Origin: JBASEY01 sp049652745
GTDB lineage: Bacteria > CSSED10-310
Assembly: GCA_049652745.1 (NCBI GenBank)
Contig: JBASEY010000052.1
Location: 23,278 to 87,277, forward strand
Direction of reading: 5' to 3'
DNA length: 64,000 bases
Shown: piece by piece, positions 37,880 through 45,418 of the stretch
How the letters are laid out: every line of letters begins with the position of its first letter
How positions within the stretch are numbered: position 1 is the stretch's first letter
Notes under the pieces: model-generated
Database searches by the model: none
What the model saw: the letters and a program-made list of their open reading frames with translations, nothing else
What the model was told of the DNA's origin: nothing
Program-made: the position numbers and the translations under genes

Positions 37880-38740
37880 ATGACGAACAGGCAACAAGAA
37901 ACAAATAAAAAAACGCCTCCGTTATCCGCTCAGCCGGTGAAAGAGGTTTCATCCGATGTGCACCAGGAAGCGAAAACCGATTTGCAGGCGGCTTTGACCG
38001 ATACCACGCGATCGCCGCTGAAAAAATATATGGAATTGGTTATCGGCAATGCCGGCTTAGGTTCTTTGTTGAAATACGAACTGATCATGTTGCTGTGTAA
38101 TGCGACTCCCGGAGCTCTTGGTTTTTTCCTGCGAAAAATGCTTTACCCCAAATTGTTCAAGCGTGTCGGGCGTGGAACGGTTTTTGGCAGAAATATGACG
38201 ATCCGCCATCCCGGAAAAATTACGATCGGCGACAACTGTGTTTTTGATGATATGGTCGTATTGGATGCAAAAGGCTCGGATAAAACGGGTATTTCTATTG
38301 GTGACAATGTCATTATCGCTCGCAACACCGTTCTGTCATGTAAAGGCGGTGTCATAGAAATCGGAGACAATTCGAATATCAGCCTAAATTGCATGATTCA
38401 TTCGGAAAAGACGGTTGTCATTGGAAAAAACAATCTCTGGGCGGCGTATTGTTATGTCATCGGTGGCGGCAGTCATGATTTCGACCGAGTGGATATTCCG
38501 ATCATGCAACAGGGTTCGCATGTCATCGGCGTCAAAATGGACGATGACATCTGGTTGGGCGCCGGTGTCACGATTCTGGATGGCTGTCATATCGGCGCCG
38601 GGGTCGTGATCGGAGCCGGTTCACTGGTCACAAAAAGTATTCCCGATTACCACCTTGCTGCCGGGTCGCCCGCCCGCGTCATACGCGATCGGCGCAACAT
38701 CCCAACCTCAGACGACCATTCAGGAAAAGACAAACAATGA
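37880..38740 (+). CDS. Left-handed beta-helix (hexapeptide) acyltransferase
   Basis: 286 aa with GTGGAGG upstream of ATG. An N-terminal segment of about 90 residues is followed by hexapeptide repeats from about residue 110 to 270: ITIGDNCVFDDMVVLDAKG, ISIGDNVIIARNTVLSCKG, IEIGDNSNISLNCMIHSEK, IWLGAGVTILDGCHIGAGV and VIGAGSLVTKSIPDYHLAAG. The closing GSPARVIRDR is the standard CatB/LpxA-type end. The candidate catalytic His is in IGGGSHDFD. It would O-acetylate or acylate a sugar. It follows the GT4 gene by 41 bases and overlaps the flippase-like gene. Confidence 0.86.
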   Translation: MTNRQQETNKKTPPLSAQPVKEVSSDVHQEAKTDLQAALTDTTRSPLKKYMELVIGNAGLGSLLKYELIMLLCNATPGALGFFLRKMLYPKLFKRVGRGTVFGRNMTIRHPGKITIGDNCVFDDMVVLDAKGSDKTGISIGDNVIIARNTVLSCKGGVIEIGDNSNISLNCMIHSEKTVVIGKNNLWAAYCYVIGGGSHDFDRVDIPIMQQGSHVIGVKMDDDIWLGAGVTILDGCHIGAGVVIGAGSLVTKSIPDYHLAAGSPARVIRDRRNIPTSDDHSGKDKQ

Positions 38741-39756
38741 ACCCGAAAAATCGTAGAATCCTTCTGACGATCGTCAAATTTCTGTTCAGCGGCGGCCTGA
38801 TTACCTGGATGCTGGTTTCCCTGTGGCGAAAAGGCCAGTTGAGCGCAGTCTATGACGAATTCGTTTCCACTCATCTCGGCTTACTGTTACTGGCCGCGTC
38901 CCTGCACATGACGGGACTGCTGATTTCTTCATTCCGCTGGCAAGCCCTGCTGAAAGCTCAGGGTATCCGACAGCCTATTCTACGATTGTTCTCCTATTAT
39001 TTAGTCGGCCACTTCTTCAACATGTTCCTGCCGACACGTGTCGGTGGCGATTTGATGCGCATTTACGACACTTCCCGAGACCACGGTTCGGCAATTCAAC
39101 CCACCGCCGTTGTCTTGGTCGAACGCATCTCGGGTATGCTGACCATGCTTCTGATAGCGTCGATAGTGCTGCTGCTGAAAATCGATATCGGTTTTGACTA
39201 TTTATCCCGTATCCCCGGCGTCTATTTGGGAATAACCCTGTTCTTTCTGATCCTTGTCACCGCTCCCTTTCTGTTGCATCCGAAACTTGAATCGGTGGTG
39301 ACAGGTCTTTTAAAACGCCTGGCTGTTCCAAGAAAAATATTGGATATCATCCATCAGATTTACAGCGCCTTTCGGATTTATGTCAAAACACCCGGTTTGT
39401 TTCTGACAGCGCTGTCATGGGGAATTCTGCTGCAGCTCAATTATATCCTTCATTATTGGGTTCTGGCCCGCGCATTGGGATTGTCCATCGACTTCACATT
39501 CTTTCTTGTCATCATCCCCATTCGCACGGTCACCTTGATGTTTCCGTTCACGATCAATGCGATCGGATTGCGCGAATGGTTCGATATCACCGCTTTCGGT
39601 TTCCTGGGCATTGCCGAACCGACCGCTGTGGCCTTCGCTGAATTGGGTTGGCTGGTTCAAATTTTCGTGGCTGTATTTGGAGGTGTTTATTATACCTTCC
39701 GGAAAAAACATGAAACATCCAGCACATGTATTGAGAAGCAAAGACGCAATGCCTGA
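38737..39756 (+). CDS. Lysylphosphatidylglycerol-synthase-TM / UPF0104-like membrane protein
   Basis: 339 aa starting in the ATGA overlap with the acyltransferase. Eight or so membrane helices; conserved pieces ISSFRWQALLKAQGI, YYLVGHFFNMFLPTRVGGDLMRIYD, ERISGMLTML and FTINAIGLREW are hallmarks of the LPG_synthase_TM / UPF0104 family (MprF flippase-like domain without the synthase domain). Members are thought to move lipids or lipid-linked glycans across the inner membrane. In this operon it is a candidate flippase for the product made by the GT4 and acyltransferase. This role is inferred. Confidence 0.85.
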   Translation: MNPKNRRILLTIVKFLFSGGLITWMLVSLWRKGQLSAVYDEFVSTHLGLLLLAASLHMTGLLISSFRWQALLKAQGIRQPILRLFSYYLVGHFFNMFLPTRVGGDLMRIYDTSRDHGSAIQPTAVVLVERISGMLTMLLIASIVLLLKIDIGFDYLSRIPGVYLGITLFFLILVTAPFLLHPKLESVVTGLLKRLAVPRKILDIIHQIYSAFRIYVKTPGLFLTALSWGILLQLNYILHYWVLARALGLSIDFTFFLVIIPIRTVTLMFPFTINAIGLREWFDITAFGFLGIAEPTAVAFAELGWLVQIFVAVFGGVYYTFRKKHETSSTCIEKQRRNA

Positions 39757-40765
39757 CAAAAATCTTCGATCCATCGAACGGTGCCTGGTGACGGGTGCGA
39801 CCGGATTCATCGGCTCCCATCTGGCGCTTGCCTTGGTAAAACAAGGCGTCGCGGTTCGAGCTCTGGTCAGAAATATTTCATTACCGATTGTTTCAAAGCT
39901 GAGTTCATCCGAAGTCGAAATCGTTCGCGGAGACATCATGCAGCCGGACACGGTCAAGCCTGCTTTGGAAGGCTGTGATACGGTATTTCATGCTGCCGCG
40001 GTGCTGGGGCCGGCAAATCTCGATCCGGCCATCTACAAAGCCGTCAACGCCGATGCCGTCACGTCTATGATCCAGGCATGCCGTAATGCCGCTTCCGTCA
40101 ATCGCTTCGTACACGTTTCTTCCGTCGGTGTGCTCGGCGACATTCCGCACGGCACACGTGCCGATGAAGGGACCCCGCCAAGACCACAGGATATTTATGA
40201 GATAACCAAGCTGGATGGTGAAGAACGAGTGCTTGCCGCGGCCCGGGACGGTTTTGGAGCCGTCATTGTCCGCCCGGGATGGGTTTATGGCCCTGGTGAC
40301 ACGAGGACATTGAAACTGTTTCGGATGATCGCCCGGCGGAAATTCATGATCATCGGCAAAGCTCAAAACAAACAGCACCCCGTTTTTATCGACGATGTGG
40401 TCGATGGCATCATTCTGGCTGCCCAAACCAATAACATCGAAGGCCGTGTCTATCACCTTTGCGGACCCGATGTGCCGACGGTAAACGACCTGTGTGAAAT
40501 TGTCGCCGCTGCCGCCGGAGTCACGATCTTTCCGTTTCGGCCGCCTTTGTGGGCTGTTCGAACACCCGCAAAACTGATCGGTATTCTCTGGTCTCTTTTC
40601 GGAGCCGACCCACCGATCGATCACCGAAAAGCCGACTTCTTCATCCTCAACAGAGCCTATTCTATTCAACGAGCTAAAAATGAATTGAAATGGATACCCA
40701 AAATGCGTTTTGAGGATGGAATACGCTCCACTATCGAGTGGTATAAAAACCACGGAATGCTCTGA
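39749..40765 (+). CDS. NAD(P)-dependent epimerase/dehydratase (extended SDR)
   Basis: About 338 aa. ATG 39749 lies within the previous gene (8-base overlap) and begins just before the Rossmann motif CLVTGATGFIGSHLALAL. It has VFHAAAVLGP, VHVSSVGVLG, the catalytic YEITKLDGE (Tyr-x3-Lys) and VIVRPGWVYGPGD, all typical of extended SDR sugar epimerases and related 3-beta-hydroxysteroid/dihydroflavonol-like reductases. The substrate is probably a nucleotide sugar or lipid intermediate. It is the last gene of the overlapping run that starts at 33248. Confidence 0.87.
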   Translation: MPDKNLRSIERCLVTGATGFIGSHLALALVKQGVAVRALVRNISLPIVSKLSSSEVEIVRGDIMQPDTVKPALEGCDTVFHAAAVLGPANLDPAIYKAVNADAVTSMIQACRNAASVNRFVHVSSVGVLGDIPHGTRADEGTPPRPQDIYEITKLDGEERVLAAARDGFGAVIVRPGWVYGPGDTRTLKLFRMIARRKFMIIGKAQNKQHPVFIDDVVDGIILAAQTNNIEGRVYHLCGPDVPTVNDLCEIVAAAAGVTIFPFRPPLWAVRTPAKLIGILWSLFGADPPIDHRKADFFILNRAYSIQRAKNELKWIPKMRFEDGIRSTIEWYKNHGML

Positions 40766-40864
40766 GCGATACCGAAAAACACATTGACTGTCATTTTTGT
40801 ATTTCGAATCCTGTCATTCAATGATACAACCCGGAATCGTGTCTTTTTTTGGAAGGAGATAAAG

Positions 40865-42706
40865 ATGAAAAAAATGACCTTTATTAAATATCTAGCAATT
40901 GCAGGATGTGTTGCATCGCTGCAGCCGGTGGTTTTTTCCTCGGAATTGCCCGAGCTTCTGATCCGTCATCGAGAAGCTATTGGAACGGTCGAGGCGATTG
41001 AAGCCGTCAAATCGCTTGCAATCGATGTGGATCTTTCGATGTTGGTTTTAGAAGGAAAAGTTCAATCCATCGTCGTAGCTCCCGACAAATCCTGGAGCCA
41101 TGTTCAAGCACCTGTCTTGGAATTTACCGAGGCGTCCAACGGCCTGATACAATGGAAAAAAGATCAGAATCAGCAGATCACATCCAAAGATGATCCATCA
41201 AAACTCAATCACTATGCCCCCGTATTGCCGGAGTTTCAGTACCTGTTCCCGAATCCGGAAATTTCTGTTTGGGACGAGGGTTCACTGACTGTTGACGGCA
41301 CTGAATACAAACTGCTGAAAATAGAGGCTCCCGGATATAAGAAGCCGCGGGTGCTGTACCTCGATCCCGAGACGATGTTGAATGTGCGTGAAGAAACGGA
41401 AGAGGAAGGCATATCGATGATCGTCACGCATTCAGATTTCCGGGAAATCGAAGGGCTGACTCTCCCATTCAAGACAGTTCAACAAGCGTTGATTCCTGGA
41501 ATGCCCCCGACAACACTGACTGTGACGAACATTCGAGTCAATGAACCGGTTGATATGGTCCTGTTCGAACCCCCGATGGAAACCCTGCATGATTTTGTTT
41601 TCAAAGAAACCGATCATGTCACTGTGCCGATGACGATTCAAGGTGAACACCTTGTATTGAATGTTTCGATCAATCAGCATGAACCTGTATTGTTCATCCT
41701 GGATTCAGGAGCTGCAACCACGGTGATTGACGCATCATACGCGGATGAACTGGGTCTGGAACGAATGGGAGGAATGCATGTCATCGGTGTCGGCGGCGCG
41801 GAAGAAATTGACAGTATCCAGGTGGATTCGCTTGCGGTAGGTGATTTTTCCATCGGATCGTTGAATTTATTTTGCATGGACTTGTCTACTATATCCAAAA
41901 TGTTAGGGTTGGAAGACCAACTCAAGGGCATCGTGGGCTATGACTTATTTGCTCGAACTGTATTGACGCTGGATTATGTTGGAAAAACCCTGACCATAAC
42001 GCATCCGGATCATTTTGACTACCAGGGCTCCGGCAGCGTGATTCCCGGCGAAATCACGCATAATCTATTGTATGTCGATGGTATTGTGGACGGTGATATT
42101 CACGGTAAACTCCGTCTGGATACCGGTGCCGGCGGCGGCCTTCATCTTCATGCCGGCCATTTGAAAAAATTGGGTGTCATGGATCGTTACGAAGGTAAGC
42201 ATGACGTTGCGGTGCATGGAGCCGGGGGTGAAATCAGGCTTCAATTTGTCGATGTCGGCACGTTGAAAATCGGCGATTATATCGTCGAAAAACCTTTATC
42301 GACGCTGAATACCGGTGAAGGCAGCAGCGTTCTAGATACCATGGACGCGATGGCAACCGTCGGTAACCAGGTGTTTTCGCAATTTATTGTAACCTTTGAT
42401 TTTCCCAATTCCCGACTGATATTGGAGCCTGCAGAAACAGCATTATTCGTTCTAAATGAAATCGGTCTAACAGTAATTGAAGATAAAAACGGTGATTTTA
42501 TCGTATCATCGGTTTGGGAAGGGTCTCCTGCAAAGAAAGCCGGATTGTTGGAAGGTGATCGCATCATACAAATCGAAAAGCTTCGTTCTGGAAAAGATAT
42601 GTCTATCGACACTGTAAAGCGGTTACTTGACGACCGAGAAAAAGGACGACTGAAGATTAAAATCAAGCGAGAAGGCAAGGTGCGTAAATTTAAGCTGAAA
42701 TGGTGA
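40865..42706 (+). CDS. Secreted double retropepsin-like aspartic protease with PDZ domain
   Basis: 613 aa. ATG 40865 has GGAAGGAG 7 bases upstream and starts a signal peptide (MKKMTFIKYLAIAGCVASLQP). Residues about 30-250 resemble an outer-membrane-lipoprotein-sorting-like beta fold. Two retropepsin motifs follow: LFILDSGAATTVID (DSG, about 276) and GKLRLDTGAGGGLHLH (DTG, about 420), each with a downstream VxGxGG-type flap, so the protein carries both halves of a pepsin-like pair in one chain. The last 80 residues are a PDZ domain (SSVWEGSPAKKAGLLEGDRIIQIE). It probably processes or binds periplasmic peptides. Targets are unknown. It is a single gene with a 99-bp leader. Confidence 0.85.
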   Translation: MKKMTFIKYLAIAGCVASLQPVVFSSELPELLIRHREAIGTVEAIEAVKSLAIDVDLSMLVLEGKVQSIVVAPDKSWSHVQAPVLEFTEASNGLIQWKKDQNQQITSKDDPSKLNHYAPVLPEFQYLFPNPEISVWDEGSLTVDGTEYKLLKIEAPGYKKPRVLYLDPETMLNVREETEEEGISMIVTHSDFREIEGLTLPFKTVQQALIPGMPPTTLTVTNIRVNEPVDMVLFEPPMETLHDFVFKETDHVTVPMTIQGEHLVLNVSINQHEPVLFILDSGAATTVIDASYADELGLERMGGMHVIGVGGAEEIDSIQVDSLAVGDFSIGSLNLFCMDLSTISKMLGLEDQLKGIVGYDLFARTVLTLDYVGKTLTITHPDHFDYQGSGSVIPGEITHNLLYVDGIVDGDIHGKLRLDTGAGGGLHLHAGHLKKLGVMDRYEGKHDVAVHGAGGEIRLQFVDVGTLKIGDYIVEKPLSTLNTGEGSSVLDTMDAMATVGNQVFSQFIVTFDFPNSRLILEPAETALFVLNEIGLTVIEDKNGDFIVSSVWEGSPAKKAGLLEGDRIIQIEKLRSGKDMSIDTVKRLLDDREKGRLKIKIKREGKVRKFKLKW

Positions 42707-42901
42707 TATGAGCTGAGTAGGCCATCGCCTTTAAAAAATCCTTTTAGGCCTGCCGACAGGACACCCATCAATAGATTTTAGTGGTACGCTGGTTATCTGT
42801 TTGTCGAAGACACACACACAAGTCGAACCCGATATGTATGTCAAGATTATTTTTGCCAATTCGATATTTCCGTATTACTGTATTTCGGTGATGGTGAGGA
42901 G

Positions 42902-44731
42902 ATGCCGGAACAAGGCAAGAAAATAAATCGGCGAATCGGTGATCGCTATGAAATCCGCCGTTTGCTCGGCAGCGGCGGGATGGCGGATGTTTATCTGGCC
43001 CACGACGCTCGCTTGATGCGTGATATCGCATTGAAAATTCTGCGGTTTGATCCGTCTTTGGACACGGAACACATCGAAGAACAAAAGGTGCGGCTGCTGC
43101 GGGAAGCTCGGGCAGCGGCGCGGCTCAGCCACCCCGGCATTGTGGTGATACATGACCTGGGGGAATCCGAGGGTCGGCCTTTCATCTCGATGGAATACAT
43201 CCAAGGCCGGAACTTGCGTGAAATGCTTCGGGAATATCACGAACGAGGTCAAGGGATTCCTGTTGGGTTGATTTTAAACATTGCGCGACAAGTCGCGGCG
43301 GCGTTGGATTATGCTCACAGCCAAAATGTCATCCACCGTGATATCAAACCTGAAAATATCATGATAACACCGGAAGGAGTCTGTAAAATCACCGATTTCG
43401 GCATCGCCCGCAGCTATGTTGCCGGGTTGCGCACGCTGACTCCGCACGGCAAATTGGTCTGCACCTACCATTATGCCGCCCCGGAATATTTTCAAGGCGG
43501 TGAAGCCAATGCTCATGGAGACCAGTTCAGTTTGGGATGCGTGTTGTATGAGCTGTTCACCGGCCGCTTCGCTTTCGGCGGCGAAGAAATGCACCAGGTA
43601 TGGTATCGCATCACTCAGGTGACTCCAGTACCACCGTCCGATATCGCTTTCGGTCTGCCGGAAAGCGTCAACCCGATCATTTTGAAAATGCTGGCGAAAA
43701 CACCGGATAAGCGGTACCGATCATGTTTAGAAGCAGTCACCGCACTGGAAACAGTACTGACGAACCTGGATATTTCGCTTCACTTTCAAGATAAAGACCA
43801 GTCTGATGAAACGGATTGTCCCTCATTTTTGCCGACTGGAGATGACACCTTGGCAGCGCCCATCACTGAATCCGGCACCAATCGACCCTCTGATGGAAAT
43901 CTTCCGAAATCGATCCCGGCGGATACAAGCCGGAAAACACAACCGCTATTTATCGGAACAAAAAATCTATGGTGGGGTGCATTAATCATTTTTATCGCTT
44001 TCGGTGTTTTAATGGTGATTTTAGAAAATAAAACCAAGTTTGTGAAATTCCCGGTTTTATCGGAAATAAATGATCCCCTGCCAAAATTGCCGGGCGTTGA
44101 GTCGGAAAGGCCGGTCAGAATGCCGACAACAGAAAATGTAATGGTTCGATCACCAGAGTCTGAGAAGCTGTCTGCGGAAACATCGGGCTCAATGGAGCCG
44201 CCCACTTCATCACCGGAATGGACAAATCCGGCGTCGGAATCGGTTGAACCGACTGCAGCCGTCTCGATACCGGTGATAACGGATATTCCTGTCATCGGCG
44301 ATCTTATTACACCGACACAAGAGCAAACGGATAAACTGATCGATGACGTAACCGCGGATTTTATCCTGTCACCAACTCCTGAAAAGACAATTACACCGGA
44401 AAGGACTCGAACACCGACACCAAAAAAGACGGCGACGCCGGAGCCGACATGGACCGAAACCCCGACTTCGACTCGGACTGCGACACCGAGTCCGGCGCCG
44501 ACACTGACAGCGACGCCAAACTTAATTCAAACACCGGATATGATACGGGATGATCTGGTTGAGGGGCTGGATGGAGATCGGATGGAATCGGCGGCGGAAG
44601 GTGACACGTCGAAGGCTGTGATTGCGGATGATTCCGGCAACGATGTCACGGTAACGCCGATGCCGTCGGCCACGAGTTCGCCAACTGGAAAACAAGAAAA
44701 AAAGAAGCGGGAACCGTGGGTTCCGTTTTGA
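42902..44731 (+). CDS. Membrane Ser/Thr protein kinase with Pro/Thr-rich extracytoplasmic tail
   Basis: 609 aa; GAGGAG directly precedes ATG. The kinase domain is at about 12-285: RYEIRRLLGSGGMADVYLA (glycine loop), ALKIL (VAIK Lys), VIHRDIKPENIMI, DFGIA, and GDQFSLGCVLYELFTG. It is a complete Hanks-type kinase. A single helix (WWGALIIFIAFGVLMVILE, about 358-376) is followed by a 230-residue tail rich in Thr, Pro and Ser, with TPTPKKTATPEPTWTETPTS, and no recognisable PASTA or other sensor domain. The tail looks like the linkers of the neighbouring surface proteins but carries no terminal domain. It probably signals surface state to the cytoplasm. Confidence 0.92.
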   Translation: MPEQGKKINRRIGDRYEIRRLLGSGGMADVYLAHDARLMRDIALKILRFDPSLDTEHIEEQKVRLLREARAAARLSHPGIVVIHDLGESEGRPFISMEYIQGRNLREMLREYHERGQGIPVGLILNIARQVAAALDYAHSQNVIHRDIKPENIMITPEGVCKITDFGIARSYVAGLRTLTPHGKLVCTYHYAAPEYFQGGEANAHGDQFSLGCVLYELFTGRFAFGGEEMHQVWYRITQVTPVPPSDIAFGLPESVNPIILKMLAKTPDKRYRSCLEAVTALETVLTNLDISLHFQDKDQSDETDCPSFLPTGDDTLAAPITESGTNRPSDGNLPKSIPADTSRKTQPLFIGTKNLWWGALIIFIAFGVLMVILENKTKFVKFPVLSEINDPLPKLPGVESERPVRMPTTENVMVRSPESEKLSAETSGSMEPPTSSPEWTNPASESVEPTAAVSIPVITDIPVIGDLITPTQEQTDKLIDDVTADFILSPTPEKTITPERTRTPTPKKTATPEPTWTETPTSTRTATPSPAPTLTATPNLIQTPDMIRDDLVEGLDGDRMESAAEGDTSKAVIADDSGNDVTVTPMPSATSSPTGKQEKKKREPWVPF

Positions 44732-44768
44732 TTGGGTGGCACCAAATGATAAAGCCCTTTGTGAACTC

Positions 44769-44796
44769 TTGACACAGTGTTGGATTGGTTTATAAT
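44769..44796 (+). promoter_or_regulatory. Consensus promoter of the tRNA cluster
   Basis: TTGACA (44769-44774), a 16-bp spacer and TATAAT (44791-44796), both perfect consensus, 37 bases upstream of the first tRNA. Confidence 0.85.
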
Positions 44797-44833
44797 TGCT
44801 TCGCTTTTGGTGCGGGAATTACGTGCCGGGCAC

Positions 44834-44923
44834 GGAGGGATGGCCGAGTGGTTGAAGGCGGCGGTCTTGAAAACCGTTGAGCGTTTACGCGTTCCGTGGG
44901 TTCGAATCCTACTCCCTCCGCCA
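44834..44923 (+). tRNA. tRNA-Ser (anticodon TGA)
   Basis: Acceptor GGAGGGA pairs with TCCCTCC, then G and an encoded CCA. The D-arm begins TGGCCGAGTGG, the anticodon loop is CT-TGA-AA, a long type II variable arm follows, and the T-loop is GGTTCGAATCC. UGA reads UCA serine codons; this is not the selenocysteine tRNA, whose anticodon is UCA. Confidence 0.95.
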
Positions 44924-44936
44924 CAGTTTTTGGAAC

Positions 44937-45026
44937 GGAGAGGTGCCCGAGAGGCCGAAGGGAGCGGTTTGCTAAACCGTCGTATGGGACAAACCTGTAC
45001 CGTGGGTTCGACTCCCACCCTCTCCG
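44937..45026 (+). tRNA. tRNA-Ser (anticodon GCT)
   Basis: Acceptor GGAGAGG pairs with CCTCTCC plus discriminator G. The D-arm begins TGCCCGAGAGG, the loop is TT-GCT-AA, and there is a long variable arm and a T-arm GGGTTCGACTCCC. CCA is not encoded, unlike the preceding gene. It lies 13 bases after the first tRNA. Confidence 0.95.
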
Positions 45027-45042
45027 CTGAAAGTGGTTTTCA

Positions 45043-45116
45043 GCGCCCATAGCTCAGTTGGATAGAGCGTTTGACTACGAATCAAAAGGCCGCAAGTTCA
45101 AGTCTTGCTGGGCGCA
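45043..45116 (+). tRNA. tRNA-Arg (anticodon ACG)
   Basis: Acceptor GCGCCCA pairs with TGGGCGC plus discriminator A. D-arm TAGCTCAGTTGGATAGAGC, anticodon stem TTTGA/TCAAA with loop CT-ACG-AA, T-loop GTTCAAGTC. CCA is not encoded. Expected to be edited to ICG and to read CGN codons. Confidence 0.95.
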
Positions 45117-45140
45117 TAAAGATAATCAGTGTTGATCTCT

Positions 45141-45269
45141 TTAGACTTTCCGGTATTATCGCGTATGCTTTTCAATCTTTTCTGCGGATGATCACATTGC
45201 CGCCTGATTCCGCTTCATCAAGAACCTTTTAATTTTTTTAACGCGCTTCTGAAAGGCATAAATACTCAT
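45141..45269 (-). pseudogene. Decayed Phd-like antitoxin remnant beside the tRNA genes
   Basis: The minus strand is a damaged copy of the antitoxin gene at 59318-59561. Matching pieces are MSIYAF then SEARL, VLDEAESGGNVIIRRKD followed by an in-frame stop, then KAYAIIPES, each separated by frameshifts. DNA blocks shared with the 59.4-kb copy include GATTCCGCTTCAT, TCTTTTCTGCGGATGATC and ATTATCGCGTAT. It starts 25 bases after tRNA-Arg. No toxin remnant is visible beside it. The rest of 45117-45418 has no other feature I can support. Confidence 0.7.
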
Positions 45270-45418
45270 CGGCAATAAGATAAAACGTTTTTTGAAACAT
45301 TGAGCAACCCTTAAAAAAGTTGACATGATAGGTATTTCTTCATATTTTAAATTTGTGAACATGCGTAGGATGAATGCCATTTTACATAAGTATTACAATT
45401 GTTTGAGGTAGTGACGAG

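Noticed and set aside
44834..44923. Possible selenocysteine tRNA for the UxxC protein
   Set aside because: The anticodon is TGA, reading UCA serine codons; a Sec tRNA needs TCA and a longer acceptor arm.
44477..45052. Open frames crossing the tRNA genes on both strands
   Set aside because: These regions fold as three complete tRNAs behind a consensus promoter. The frames, including the WESNPR/GVGFEPTE-type peptides, are typical spurious translations of tRNA clusters.
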